NCBI GenBank assembly: GCA_023391395.1
Contig: JAEWBA010000152.1
Coordinates: forward strand, 1-6,473
DNA from: Pseudomonadota bacterium
GTDB taxonomy: Bacteria > Pseudomonadota > Gammaproteobacteria > Burkholderiales > Burkholderiaceae_D
Direction of reading: 5' to 3'
DNA length: 6,473 bases
The number at the start of each line of letters is the position of its first letter. Within the stretch, counting starts at the first letter, position 1. This document shows positions 1-6,473 of this stretch, piece by piece. The notes under the pieces were generated by a model. The model had not been told where the DNA came from, did not search any database, and saw only the letters and a program-made list of their open reading frames with translations. Made by a program: the position numbers and the translations under genes.

Positions 1-699
1 GTGCCGGTCATCCATGCCGATACCCAGGCGCAGTGGATGCTGCTGGGCGGCTTGCATCTGCGCTTCCGCTGGGAACGGTTTCGAGAGCGGTACGCGTACC
101 GTTTTCATGCCGGGAAGGGCGACACCACCGCCGCCCTGGTCTTGCGCGACAACCTGCGCAACCGGCGCACCATCCAGAGAACTTTTCTCAAGGCCTTGGG
201 CGGCGCACGAGGCAGCGCACTGCTGGCCAATGCCTATTTCGCTCCGGGCCGCAAGCTGCGCGACGGGTTGGCGGCAGCGGCGGCGCGCGGCATCGATGTG
301 ACGCTTTTGATCGGCGTCGGGCAATTCCGCATCCAGGATGCGGTCGCTCATTCTTTCTATCCGAAGCTGCTCAAGAGCGGTGTAAGGGTGGTCGAGTACC
401 GCAAGACCCAGCTGCACGGCAAGGTTGCCGTGATCGACGATGACTGGGCCACGGTCGGTTCCAGCAATTGGGACGGCTTCAGTCTGTTCGTGAACCAGGA
501 AGCCAATGTGGTGGTGCGCGATGCGGCCTTTGCGCACGACCTGCGCCAGCATATCGAGCGCGCCATTGCCGAGGGCGTGACCATCAGGATGGAAGACTAT
601 GCCAATATCCCGTGGTACAAGCGCGCATGGCATGGCGCGGCCTACCTGTTCTACAAGTCGGTGCTGCGCTTGATCACGAGGGGACGGGGAACCGAGTAA
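1..699 (+). CDS. clsB: Cardiolipin synthase B-type phospholipase D protein, 3' part (5' end outside window)
   Basis: This is the C-terminal 232 residues of a phospholipase D superfamily phosphatidyltransferase of the ClsB type, which makes cardiolipin from phospholipid substrates at the inner membrane. An HKD motif (HxKx4D) is visible with H139, K141 and D146, followed by the family's GSSN at 153-156. Before it, around residues 46-90, comes the linker and the start of the second PLD domain (LANAYFAPG at 74-83). Family members are about 390-415 residues with two HKD motifs. Only the second is present here, so roughly 170-180 N-terminal residues, including the first HKD, must lie left of the window. 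The GTG at base 1 is therefore probably an internal valine codon, not a start. The C-terminal tail (about residues 206-232) is basic and partly hydrophobic, which fits membrane association. The gene converges on the metalloprotein gene to its right. The family call is firm; the ClsB subtype is inferred from sequence wording. Confidence 0.85.
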   Translation: MPVIHADTQAQWMLLGGLHLRFRWERFRERYAYRFHAGKGDTTAALVLRDNLRNRRTIQRTFLKALGGARGSALLANAYFAPGRKLRDGLAAAAARGIDVTLLIGVGQFRIQDAVAHSFYPKLLKSGVRVVEYRKTQLHGKVAVIDDDWATVGSSNWDGFSLFVNQEANVVVRDAAFAHDLRQHIERAIAEGVTIRMEDYANIPWYKRAWHGAAYLFYKSVLRLITRGRGTE

Positions 700-720
700 G
701 CCGGCGCGCAGGGCCTCGCC

Positions 721-1632
721 TCAGAAGATGGGCAAGGTGTCGGGGCCGTGATCCCGCAGCGCCTTCCGTGCCGCGTCGAATTCCGGGAATACCGATTGCA
801 CCGTAGCCCAGAAGCGCGGGCTGTGATTCATCTCGCGCAGGTGTGCCAGTTCGTGCGCGATCACGTAGTCGATCAGCGGCAAGGTGAAGTGGATCAGGCG
901 CCAGTTCAGGCGGATCTTGCCCTCCACGGTGCAGGAACCCCACTGCGTGGTCGCCGAGGACAAGGCGAAGGAATGGTAGACCACACCCAGCTTTTCAGCA
1001 TAGATCGGCAAGCGCTCGGCGAAAACGCGCTTTGCCTGTGCTTGCAGCCATCCCTGTACGCGGTCCTTCAACTGCTGTTCACCGGCCTCGGGCGGGAGAC
1101 CGATGGTGAGCTCGCCGCTTTCCTCGTCATGGATAATGCCGGCCGCCTGGCTGGCGACGATGCGCAGGGCGATATCCTTGCCCAGGTAGGGCAGGGTCGC
1201 GCCGTCGCGCCACTGCATCTGCGGTTGCAGGCGCCGGGCGGAGCGCTCGCGGCGCTCATTGAGTTTGGCGAAAATCCAGCGCTGCTTTTCGCGGATGGCG
1301 TTCTCGATTTCCGCGATGGTCACCCAGCGCGGTGCCGTGATACGCAAACCTTCTTCGTCGATCAGAAAGCCGATCGAGCGGCGCTTGGAACGCAGAAGAC
1401 GATATTCCAGTGCATGCTCCTGCAGTTGCAGGCGGCGCAGGCCGGGCGCGGCAGGGCGTGCCTCCGGAGGAGAAGGGCGCGCGTCGGCAACTGCGCCGGC
1501 AGGCGACGAACTCGGCACCTGTTCGGGTGCCGGTTGATCGACTGGCGGCTGTGCGGAAAACGGGGGAGAAAAGAAGTCGAGCTGCAGCGACAACTGTTGC
1601 GGGTCAGGCGGAGTCTGGCGAAGCAGCTTCAA
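721..1632 (-). CDS. YgjP/DUF45-family zinc metallohydrolase (M48-like)
   Basis: The protein (303 residues from the longest start) belongs to the YgjP-like metallopeptidase family (DUF45). The active-site helix reads HELAHLREMNH, giving zinc ligands H260, H264 and H270 and general base E261 in an HExxHx5H pattern, followed by the family's SPRFW. The second hallmark, WGSC...LNWRL, spans 231-246. The conserved domain begins near residue 65. Before it lies a proline- and alanine-rich stretch (about 22-65) that looks disordered. The start is uncertain. The longest frame opens with TTG at 1632, inside the end of plsC (29-bp overlap) and without a clear Shine-Dalgarno sequence. A second TTG at 1593 lies just past the plsC stop, and no ATG or GTG precedes the domain. 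Translation may therefore be coupled to plsC. No signal peptide is seen, so a cytoplasmic location is likely. The substrate is not known to me with confidence. A nucleotide pyrophosphatase activity has been attributed to E. coli YgjP, but that should not be transferred here. Confidence 0.85.
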   Translation of the reverse strand: MKLLRQTPPDPQQLSLQLDFFSPPFSAQPPVDQPAPEQVPSSSPAGAVADARPSPPEARPAAPGLRRLQLQEHALEYRLLRSKRRSIGFLIDEEGLRITAPRWVTIAEIENAIREKQRWIFAKLNERRERSARRLQPQMQWRDGATLPYLGKDIALRIVASQAAGIIHDEESGELTIGLPPEAGEQQLKDRVQGWLQAQAKRVFAERLPIYAEKLGVVYHSFALSSATTQWGSCTVEGKIRLNWRLIHFTLPLIDYVIAHELAHLREMNHSPRFWATVQSVFPEFDAARKALRDHGPDTLPIF

Positions 1633-2389
1633 GGGTATCGGTGAGCGTGTCGTTGGAGTAGATGCCGGGCGTCGAAATGACGCGCATTTCGGATTCTATC
1701 CAATTTTCAACTTGTTGCATCAACTCAACCGCGGTCAGTCCTTCGGGCGAGATCGGCTTGCCGATCGATACGGTGATGACGCCCGGCTTCTTGATGAAGG
1801 AATTCTTGGGCCAGCATTCTCCCGAATTCACCGCCACCGGGATCACCATCGTATTAGTTTCCACCGCCAGCCGGGTTCCGCCGGTCTTGTACTTGCCCTT
1901 TTCGCCGACCGGAATGCGCGTCCCTTCCGGGAACATGATGATCCACTGGCCATCGGCCAGGCGCTTGCGGCCATGCTCGACCACCTGGGCGAAGGCATCC
2001 TTGGTCTTGCTGCGATCGATGGGAATCATGCGCAGGAGCGCGATGCCCCAGCCGAAGAAGGGGATATAGGTCAGCTCCTTCTTGAACACATAGACCAGGG
2101 GACGCCGCATGCTGATGCAGTAGAAGATCGTCTCCCACGCCGACTGATGCTTGGACAGCACGATGGCCGGCGCGTCAGGCAGGTTTTCCTTGCCCTTGAT
2201 CCGGTGCTCGATGCCGCACACGGTTTTCGCCGCCCAGAGAATGAACACGTTCCAGCGCGTGGTCATGTAGTAGCGCTGCTTGTAGGGCAGGGGAGCGAAC
2301 AGGAAGCACAGCGGCGCCCACACCATGGTCGCCACCGTCATCAGCAGCATGAATGTCAGTGAACGCAGGATCAGCAAGAGGTTTCGCAT
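1604..2389 (-). CDS. plsC: 1-acyl-sn-glycerol-3-phosphate acyltransferase
   Basis: This 261-residue protein is a PlsC-type lysophosphatidate acyltransferase, which adds the second acyl chain to make phosphatidic acid at the inner membrane. A hydrophobic N-terminal segment (about 4-33) fits a membrane anchor. Motif I reads SKHQSAWE (79-86), with H81 and E86, so the usual HX4D is HX4E here. Motif II is represented by the conserved region around ELTYIPFFGWG (105-115) and the IPIDRS stretch (122-127). Motif III is FPEGTR (153-158) and motif IV is VIPVAVNSG (182-190). Length matches the family. The ATG at 2389 is preceded by GGAG at 2398-2395 with a five-base spacer, which supports this start. It sits 28 bases after gmhB, and its end overlaps the longest form of the next gene, so it is probably within one operon. 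An acyltransferase of the same superfamily with another acceptor (lyso-ornithine lipid, for example) is possible but less likely given the full motif set. Confidence 0.88.
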   Translation of the reverse strand: MRNLLLILRSLTFMLLMTVATMVWAPLCFLFAPLPYKQRYYMTTRWNVFILWAAKTVCGIEHRIKGKENLPDAPAIVLSKHQSAWETIFYCISMRRPLVYVFKKELTYIPFFGWGIALLRMIPIDRSKTKDAFAQVVEHGRKRLADGQWIIMFPEGTRIPVGEKGKYKTGGTRLAVETNTMVIPVAVNSGECWPKNSFIKKPGVITVSIGKPISPEGLTAVELMQQVENWIESEMRVISTPGIYSNDTLTDTLEAASPDSA

Positions 2390-2394
2390 CCGAA

Positions 2395-2398
2395 CTCC
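2395..2398 (-). promoter_or_regulatory. Ribosome binding site of plsC
   Basis: GGAG on the minus strand, five bases before the ATG at 2389, inside the 28-bp gmhB-plsC gap. It supports the chosen plsC start. Confidence 0.75.
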
Positions 2399-2417
2399 AT
2401 AATACGCGGCCGTTGGC

Positions 2418-2978
2418 TCAGGCTTCGGCCAAAGCGTCGGCCTCGGTCTTCAAGAGATGATCGACGACGGCCGCAAGATTGGCATGGATGGTGGTGCCGG
2501 GAGGCAGCCCACCTTTTTCGCGCGTTCTCTCACCCTTGCCGGTCAGGACCAGATAAGGCGTGCAGCCGAGAACATAACCCGATTGCAGGTCACGCAAGGA
2601 GTCACCGACGTTGGGGACACCCTTGAGGCTCACGTCGAAGCGTTCGGCAATGGCTTGCACCATGCCCGGTTTCGGCTTGCGGCAATCGCAATTGTCGTCG
2701 GCCGAATGCGGACAAAAGAAGACGGCGTCGATGTCGGCGCCCACCAGATGCGCAGCCTGGTGCATTTTCTGGTGAATGGCATTGAGCGTGGCCATATTGA
2801 ACAAGCCGCGCGCGATGCCCGATTGGTTGGTGGCAACCACCACGCGATAGCCCGCCTGGTTCAGGCGCGCGATCGCTTCCAGCGAGCCCGGGATGGGAAT
2901 CCATTCGTCCGGCGACTTGATGAAGGCGTCAGAATCGTGATTGATGACGCCATCGCGGTCGAGAATGACAAGCTTCAT
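2418..2978 (-). CDS. gmhB: D-glycero-beta-D-manno-heptose 1,7-bisphosphate 7-phosphatase
   Basis: This 186-residue HAD-superfamily phosphatase removes the C7 phosphate of heptose 1,7-bisphosphate in the ADP-heptose pathway that feeds the LPS inner core; it is cytoplasmic. The catalytic motif DRDGVIN has nucleophile D7 and acid/base D9. The motif II region is TNQSG (50-54). A zinc-binding loop CPH...CDC supplies C89, H91, C97 and C99, a hallmark that separates GmhB from most other HAD enzymes and from plain histidinol phosphatases. The basic RKPKPG stretch (100-105) carries the motif III lysine, and NVGDSLRD (123-130) holds the magnesium-binding D126. Length agrees with the family (about 180-190). 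The ATG lies one base after the glyS stop (TGA, G, ATG), so expression is probably coupled to glyS. Only a weak GGCGG-like ribosome site precedes it. The other heptose genes (gmhA, hldE) are not in the window, so GmhB is separated from its pathway partners here. Confidence 0.93.
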   Translation of the reverse strand: MKLVILDRDGVINHDSDAFIKSPDEWIPIPGSLEAIARLNQAGYRVVVATNQSGIARGLFNMATLNAIHQKMHQAAHLVGADIDAVFFCPHSADDNCDCRKPKPGMVQAIAERFDVSLKGVPNVGDSLRDLQSGYVLGCTPYLVLTGKGERTREKGGLPPGTTIHANLAAVVDHLLKTEADALAEA

Positions 2979-2979
2979 C

Positions 2980-5064
2980 TCAGGCCGCCAGCTTGGAGAT
3001 GTCGGCGACCCGGTTCATCATGCCGTGCAGGCCGGACAGGAGGGCAATGCGGTTGTTGCGCAATTGCTCGTCCTCGGCCATCACCATCACGTCGTTGAAG
3101 AAGGCGTCGACCTGGTCGCGCAAGCGCGCCAGCGTCTTCAGCGTCGCGGTAAAGTCTCCGCGGGCAAACGCCGCATCGACTTGCGGCCGCACTTCCAGCA
3201 TGGCCGAATACAGCTTTTCCTCCGCCGCTTCCCGCAGCAGGCCGGGCTGGACTTCGCCCTGGCGGATTTCGGCCTTCTTCAGAATATTGCCGATGCGCTT
3301 GTTGGCGGCAGCCAGAGATTCGGCCTCCGGCAGGGCGGCAAATGCTTGCACTGCGCTCAGCCGCTCGACGATATTGTCAAGGCGGTCCGGCTCCTGCGCC
3401 ACCACGGCTTCCACTTCGTTCTGCGTAAAGCCGCGCTCGCGCAGCAGGCCACGCAGGCGGTCCAGCATGAAGGATCGCACTTCGGCCACGGAATCCTTGA
3501 AATTGGCATTGCCTGCGAAGAGCTGCGCGGTCGCGTTCAGGATTTCCGAGATCGACAACGGCAGACGCTTTTCCACCAGCATGCGCAGCACGCCAAGGGC
3601 ATGGCGGCGCAGCGCGAAGGGATCCTTGTCGCCCGTCGGCTGCAAGCCTATGCCCCAGATGCCGACCAGGGTTTCCAGCTTGTCGGCCAGGGCCACTACG
3701 GTGCCGGTGGCGGTGGCTGGCAAGGCGTCGCCGGCAAAACGCGGTTGATAGTGTTCCGAGATGGCGAGGGCGACTTCTTCGGCTTCGCCATCGTGGCGGG
3801 CGTAATAGGTGCCCATGATGCCTTGCAGCTCGGGGAATTCGCCCACCATGTCGGTCAGCAGGTCGGCCTTGGCCAGCAGTGCGCCGCGTTCAGCCAGTGC
3901 CGCATCGGTGCCCAGGCTTTGCGCAATGTGAACGGCCAGCGTCTTGACGCGCTCGGTGCGCTGGGCTTGGCTGCCGAGCTTGTTGTGGTAGACCACGTTG
4001 GCCAGACCGGGCAGGCGGTCCGCGAGTTTCTTTTTCTTGTCCTGTTCGAAAAAGAACTTCGCGTCCGAGAGGCGCGGGCGCACCACGCGCTCGTTGCCGC
4101 CGATGATGTGCTGCGGATCGGCGGTCTCCAGATTGGAAACGATCAGGAAGCGCGAGCGCAGTCGGCCGCCGGCATCGGTCAGCGCGAAATACTTTTGATT
4201 GGTCTGCATGGTGAGGATCAGGCATTCCTGGGGAACGGACAGGAAGGCCTCCTCGAACTTGCAGGCATAGACCACCGGCCATTCGACCAGGGCGTTGACT
4301 TCGTCGAGCAGGGATTCCGGCATCAGCACACGGTCTTCGCCTGCCTTTTCCAGCAGTGCTGCGCGGATTTTTTCCTTGCGCGCGGTGACGCTGGCAATGA
4401 CCTTACCCCTGGTTTCCAGCGTTGCCGCATACTCGTCGGCATGAGCGATATTGAGTTCGCCCTGCGAAAGAAAGCGGTGCCCGAGGGTGTCGCGGCCGGC
4501 CGCCAGGCCCAGGGTCGCCACCGGCACGACCTCGTTGCCATGCAGGGCGATCAGCTTGTGTGCGGGACGCACGAACTGCACCGTCTCGCCGTCCGGGCGC
4601 TGATAACTCATCACCTTTGGGATGGGCAGCTTGGGCAACGTGTCGTCCAAGGCCGCCTGCAATCCATGGGCGAGCGCCGAGCCGGGCTGGGTATAGGTAT
4701 AGAAGAAACTTTCCGCCTTGCCGTCCGGTGCGCGTTCCAGGTCACCGATCTGCAGATCGGGAAAACCGAGAGCCGCGAGCTTTTTCGCCAGCGGTGCGGT
4801 CGGCTTGCCTTCCTTGTCCAGCGCCACCGACACCGGCAGGACTTTTTCGCGGATCGCCTTGTCCGGCGATGTGGCGCGCACGCCGCTGATCGTCACCGCC
4901 AGGCGGCGCGGCGTGGCGTAGGCCGTGGCAGCGGCATCCTGGTCGAGGAAGTCGCGCGCCTTCAAGCCATTGAATATGCCGGCCGCAAACGCTTCGCCCA
5001 GCCGGGCCAGCGCCTTGGGAGGCAGTTCTTCGGTCAGCAGTTCGACAAGCAGTGTCTGATTCAT
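2980..5064 (-). CDS. glyS: Glycine--tRNA ligase beta subunit
   Basis: This is the beta subunit of the alpha2beta2 bacterial glycyl-tRNA synthetase. It mainly provides tRNA recognition, while the alpha subunit carries the aminoacylation site. The family's N-terminal [15 protein letters not shown] is at 5-19. Further landmarks are [13 protein letters not shown] (164-176), the degenerate HD-domain region with [20 protein letters not shown] (408-427), [20 protein letters not shown] (461-480) and DPFALRR (481-487). The C-terminal anticodon-binding part carries [11 protein letters not shown] (588-598) and FFNDVMVM (655-662). I chose the ATG at 5064, giving 694 residues against about 689 in E. coli. 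The homologous region starts there, and AGGA at 5073-5070 sits five bases upstream. A longer frame from TTG at 5109 would add 15 unlikely residues. The gene follows glyQ after an unusually long, structured 155-bp gap and nearly abuts gmhB downstream. All family segments are present with no disruption. Confidence 0.97.
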   Translation of the reverse strand: MNQTLLVELLTEELPPKALARLGEAFAAGIFNGLKARDFLDQDAAATAYATPRRLAVTISGVRATSPDKAIREKVLPVSVALDKEGKPTAPLAKKLAALGFPDLQIGDLERAPDGKAESFFYTYTQPGSALAHGLQAALDDTLPKLPIPKVMSYQRPDGETVQFVRPAHKLIALHGNEVVPVATLGLAAGRDTLGHRFLSQGELNIAHADEYAATLETRGKVIASVTARKEKIRAALLEKAGEDRVLMPESLLDEVNALVEWPVVYACKFEEAFLSVPQECLILTMQTNQKYFALTDAGGRLRSRFLIVSNLETADPQHIIGGNERVVRPRLSDAKFFFEQDKKKKLADRLPGLANVVYHNKLGSQAQRTERVKTLAVHIAQSLGTDAALAERGALLAKADLLTDMVGEFPELQGIMGTYYARHDGEAEEVALAISEHYQPRFAGDALPATATGTVVALADKLETLVGIWGIGLQPTGDKDPFALRRHALGVLRMLVEKRLPLSISEILNATAQLFAGNANFKDSVAEVRSFMLDRLRGLLRERGFTQNEVEAVVAQEPDRLDNIVERLSAVQAFAALPEAESLAAANKRIGNILKKAEIRQGEVQPGLLREAAEEKLYSAMLEVRPQVDAAFARGDFTATLKTLARLRDQVDAFFNDVMVMAEDEQLRNNRIALLSGLHGMMNRVADISKLAA

Positions 5065-5069
5065 GTTTA

Positions 5070-5073
5070 TCCT
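5070..5073 (-). promoter_or_regulatory. Ribosome binding site of glyS
   Basis: AGGA on the minus strand, five bases before the ATG at 5064. It settles the glyS start against the longer TTG frame beginning at 5109. Confidence 0.75.
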
Positions 5074-5094
5074 GCGCTTCTCCGATGTCTGCTT

Positions 5095-5195
5095 CTCATT
5101 CCGGGGCAAAGGAAGGAGGGATTCCGATGGCGATTCTCATCTCGAAATCTCTCTCGCCGCGGCCCGCCGGCGAATGAGGAGCGACCGGGGAATGA
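5095..5195. repeat. Nested inverted repeats in the glyQ-glyS gap
   Basis: The 155-bp gap between glyQ and glyS contains several short complementary arms. TCATTCC (5096-5102) pairs with GGAATGA (5189-5195). CTCATTCCGG (5095-5104) pairs with CCGG...AATGAG (5167-5178) with a two-base bulge. TCGCCG (5154-5159) pairs with CGGCGA (5168-5173) around an eight-base loop. The arms compete, so at most some can form at once. No T-run follows on the minus strand, so a simple intrinsic terminator is unlikely. It may be a degenerate dispersed palindromic repeat or an RNA leader structure for glyS; neither can be decided from one copy. Confidence 0.4.
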
Positions 5196-5219
5196 TGGTT
5201 GTTCGATATTCCGTTTGCT

Positions 5220-6131
5220 TCAGGCAGCCTTGCGCCCGTCGCCGCACATGGGGAAACCCAGTTTTTCGCGCGACTCGTAATACGCTTGCGCCACCGCACG
5301 CGACAGATTGCGGATGCGGCCGATATAGGCGGCACGTTCGGTCACGGAAATCGCGCCGCGTGCATCCAGCAGATTGAAGGTGTGCGCCGCCTTCAAGATC
5401 ATTTCATAGGCGGGTAGGGCCAGCGGCACTTCCATCAAGCGCTTGGCTTCGGATTCGTAGTTGCCGAACAGGGAGAACAGGAATTCGGTGTTGGAATACT
5501 CGAAGTTGTAGGTCGATTGCTCGACCTCGTTCTGGTGGAATACGTCGCCATAGGTGAGGCGCTTGGTCACGCCCTGCTCCTGCCATTCGGTCCACACCAG
5601 GTCATAGACGTTTTCCACGCCTTGCAGGTACATGGCCAGGCGTTCGATACCGTAAGTGATTTCGCCCAGCACCGGCTTGCAGTCGAGGCCGCCGACTTGC
5701 TGGAAATAGGTGAACTGCGTCACCTCCATGCCATTCAGCCACACTTCCCAGCCCAGTCCCCAGGCGCCCAGGGTCGGGTTTTCCCAGTCATCCTCGACGA
5801 AGCGCACATCGTTCTGCTTCAGGTCCAGGCCCAGCGCTTCCAGCGAGCCGAGATACAAATCGAGGATGTTCTCCGGCGCCGGCTTCAGCACGACTTGGTA
5901 CTGGTAATAATGCTGCATGCGGTTCGGGTTTTCGCCGTAGCGGCCATCCTTGGGACGGCGCGAGGGCTGGACATAGGCGGCGCGCCAAGGCTCCGGTCCG
6001 ATCGCGCGCAGGAAAGTTGCCGTATGCGAAGTGCCGGCGCCGACTTCCATGTCATAGGGTTGTAGCAGGGCACAGCCTTGCGCATCCCAGTATTCCTGCA
6101 GCTTGAGAATGACTTGTTGAAATGTGAGCAT
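5220..6131 (-). CDS. glyQ: Glycine--tRNA ligase alpha subunit
   Basis: This is the catalytic alpha subunit of tetrameric glycyl-tRNA synthetase, a class II aminoacyl-tRNA synthetase that activates glycine with ATP and, together with GlyS, charges tRNA-Gly in the cytoplasm. The protein starts [15 protein letters not shown] and is 303 residues, the same length as E. coli GlyQ. Visible landmarks are [17 protein letters not shown] (24-40), the class II motif 2 region [20 protein letters not shown] (50-69), and the motif 3 segment [15 protein letters not shown] (157-171) with GIER at 161-164. The ATG at 6131 is preceded by AGGA (6142-6139) with a seven-base spacer. An alternative TTG start at 6161 would add ten non-conserved residues and is rejected. 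It lies 100 bp downstream of lnt and 155 bp upstream of glyS in the same direction. Confidence 0.98.
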   Translation of the reverse strand: MLTFQQVILKLQEYWDAQGCALLQPYDMEVGAGTSHTATFLRAIGPEPWRAAYVQPSRRPKDGRYGENPNRMQHYYQYQVVLKPAPENILDLYLGSLEALGLDLKQNDVRFVEDDWENPTLGAWGLGWEVWLNGMEVTQFTYFQQVGGLDCKPVLGEITYGIERLAMYLQGVENVYDLVWTEWQEQGVTKRLTYGDVFHQNEVEQSTYNFEYSNTEFLFSLFGNYESEAKRLMEVPLALPAYEMILKAAHTFNLLDARGAISVTERAAYIGRIRNLSRAVAQAYYESREKLGFPMCGDGRKAA

Positions 6132-6138
6132 GTGTGCT

Positions 6139-6142
6139 TCCT
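6139..6142 (-). promoter_or_regulatory. Ribosome binding site of glyQ
   Basis: AGGA on the minus strand, seven bases before the ATG at 6131. It favours this start over the upstream in-frame TTG at 6161. Confidence 0.75.
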
Positions 6143-6198
6143 GCCCGGCGGCGAGCGCCAAGGCAAGCTTGATGTTGGGAATTCGCCAAAACCGTAAA

Positions 6199-6228
6199 TT
6201 TTAGCGGGTTTTAGGGGGCTTAGGCGGC
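6199..6228. repeat. Three imperfect 10-bp tandem units in the lnt-glyQ gap
   Basis: On the plus strand the units TTTTAGCGGG (6199-6208), TTTTAGGGGG (6209-6218) and CTTAGGCGGC (6219-6228) follow one another. The first two differ by one base. The third is diverged, with its TTAG core displaced by one base, so the TTAG cores start at 6201, 6211 and 6220. The near one-helical-turn period would suit a protein bound to one face, and the repeat overlaps the possible glyQ promoter. It could equally be chance in a short low-complexity stretch. Confidence 0.45.
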
Positions 6229-6235
6229 TTGTCAG
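6208..6235 (-). promoter_or_regulatory. Possible sigma70-type promoter upstream of glyQ
   Basis: On the minus strand a CTGACA box (6235-6230, five of six matches to TTGACA) is followed after 16 bases by TAAAAC (6213-6208, four of six matches to TATAAT). An alternative -10, TAAAAT at 6203-6198, matches better but has no good -35 at normal spacing. The -35 box overlaps the lnt stop codon. If real, glyQ and downstream genes could be transcribed independently of lnt, with a leader of about 70 bases. This is pattern matching in a gap that is locally AT-richer than its surroundings, so it is only tentative. Confidence 0.3.
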
Positions 6236-6473
6236 GATTGATCTGCTTGGGAAAGTGGACGCCGCCAGACCGCCAAAAGCATCAGGATGAAAAGCGCAAC
6301 CGGCAGCTTGTTGCCAAGCAGTACGTAGGGCGTATAGCCCTCATGGCCTTGCACGGTGGCGGCGAGGACGCCGCGTTCGAAGGGCGGCAACTGGGCGGCG
6401 CCGCGACCGCGCGCATCGCTCACGGCGGTCGCCCCGGTATTGGTGGCGCGCAGCATGGGGCGCCCGGTTTCCA
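6232..6473 (-). CDS. lnt: Apolipoprotein N-acyltransferase, C-terminal end (5' part outside window)
   Basis: The last 79 complete codons of a gene running in from the right edge encode the C terminus of Lnt. This inner-membrane enzyme moves an acyl chain from a phospholipid to the N-terminal cysteine of apolipoproteins, the last step of lipoprotein maturation. The frame reads ETGRPMLRATNTGATAV near the window edge, matching the conserved stretch in the C-terminal part of the nitrilase-like domain. Next come the terminal strand LPPFERGVLAATVQG, the family's GYTPYVLLGN and a final hydrophobic helix (about LPVALFILMLLAVW) that fits the last membrane span. The internal ATG at 6456 is not the start, because the frame continues to the edge with homologous residues. 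The catalytic Glu-Lys-Cys triad lies upstream of the visible part and cannot be checked. The TGA stop overlaps a possible promoter for glyQ. Confidence 0.9.
   Translation of the reverse strand, partial: ETGRPMLRATNTGATAVSDARGRGAAQLPPFERGVLAATVQGHEGYTPYVLLGNKLPVALFILMLLAVWRRPLSQADQS

Noticed and set aside
1..3. GTG at base 1 as the start of the phospholipase D gene
   Set aside because: The protein would lack the whole first HKD domain that ClsB-type enzymes carry, so the codon is more likely internal and the gene is cut by the window edge.
700..720. Possible bidirectional terminator between the convergent clsB and metalloprotein genes
   Set aside because: Only a four-base GGCG/CGCC stem with a ten-base loop can be drawn and there is no T-run on either strand, so it is not supportable as a terminator.
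748..1644. 298-codon plus-strand open frame opposite the metalloprotein gene
   Set aside because: The minus-strand frame holds the HExxHx5H and WGSC motifs. The plus-strand frame has no family features and is a codon-bias shadow.
1712..2362. 216-codon plus-strand open frame opposite plsC
   Set aside because: It is antisense to a complete plsC with all motifs and has no recognisable features of its own.
2941..5280. 779-codon open frame on the plus strand opposite glyS
   Set aside because: It is the antisense shadow of glyS, whose minus-strand product matches the family over its full length. The plus-strand translation is rich in Q, R, H and G with no recognisable motif, as expected from GC-rich codon bias.
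5096..5335. Small minus-strand frame spanning the glyQ end and the glyQ-glyS gap
   Set aside because: Most of it overlaps the conserved C-terminal coding part of glyQ in another frame. The rest translates the inverted-repeat region and looks like a repeat artefact rather than a protein.
5517..6065. 182-codon plus-strand open frame opposite glyQ
   Set aside because: It is antisense to the highly conserved glyQ, with no motif or ribosome site.

Overview
The window reads as a conserved chromosomal housekeeping block from a fairly high-GC betaproteobacterium. Burkholderiales is likely and Oxalobacteraceae (Herbaspirillum-like) is my best guess. This rests on gene order (lnt, glyQ, glyS, gmhB, plsC), the split alpha/beta glycyl-tRNA synthetase and protein wording typical of that group. 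The family-level placement is inference only.

Layout. On the minus strand, read from right to left, six genes lie head to tail: the 3' end of lnt (cut by the right window edge), glyQ, glyS, gmhB, plsC and a YgjP/DUF45-type metalloprotein gene. glyS and gmhB are separated by one base, gmhB and plsC by 28 bases, and the last gene appears to start inside plsC. These look like one co-transcribed unit. The two real gaps are 100 bp (lnt-glyQ), with a possible promoter and a short 10-bp-period repeat, and 155 bp (glyQ-glyS), with nested inverted repeats. On the plus strand at the left edge is the 3' part of a cardiolipin synthase B-type phospholipase D gene. It converges on the metalloprotein gene with a 21-bp gap.

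Functions. GlyQ and GlyS form the heterotetrameric glycyl-tRNA synthetase. The others, apart from the uncharacterised metalloprotein, are cell-envelope genes: Lnt (lipoprotein N-acylation), GmhB (heptose precursor for LPS inner core), PlsC (phosphatidic acid synthesis) and ClsB (cardiolipin synthesis). The block therefore links translation capacity with envelope building.

I found no RNA gene, CRISPR array, mobile element or clearly novel system. The points worth a second look are small: an HX4E rather than HX4D acyltransferase motif, the overlapping non-ATG start of the metalloprotein gene, and the two structured intergenic gaps.
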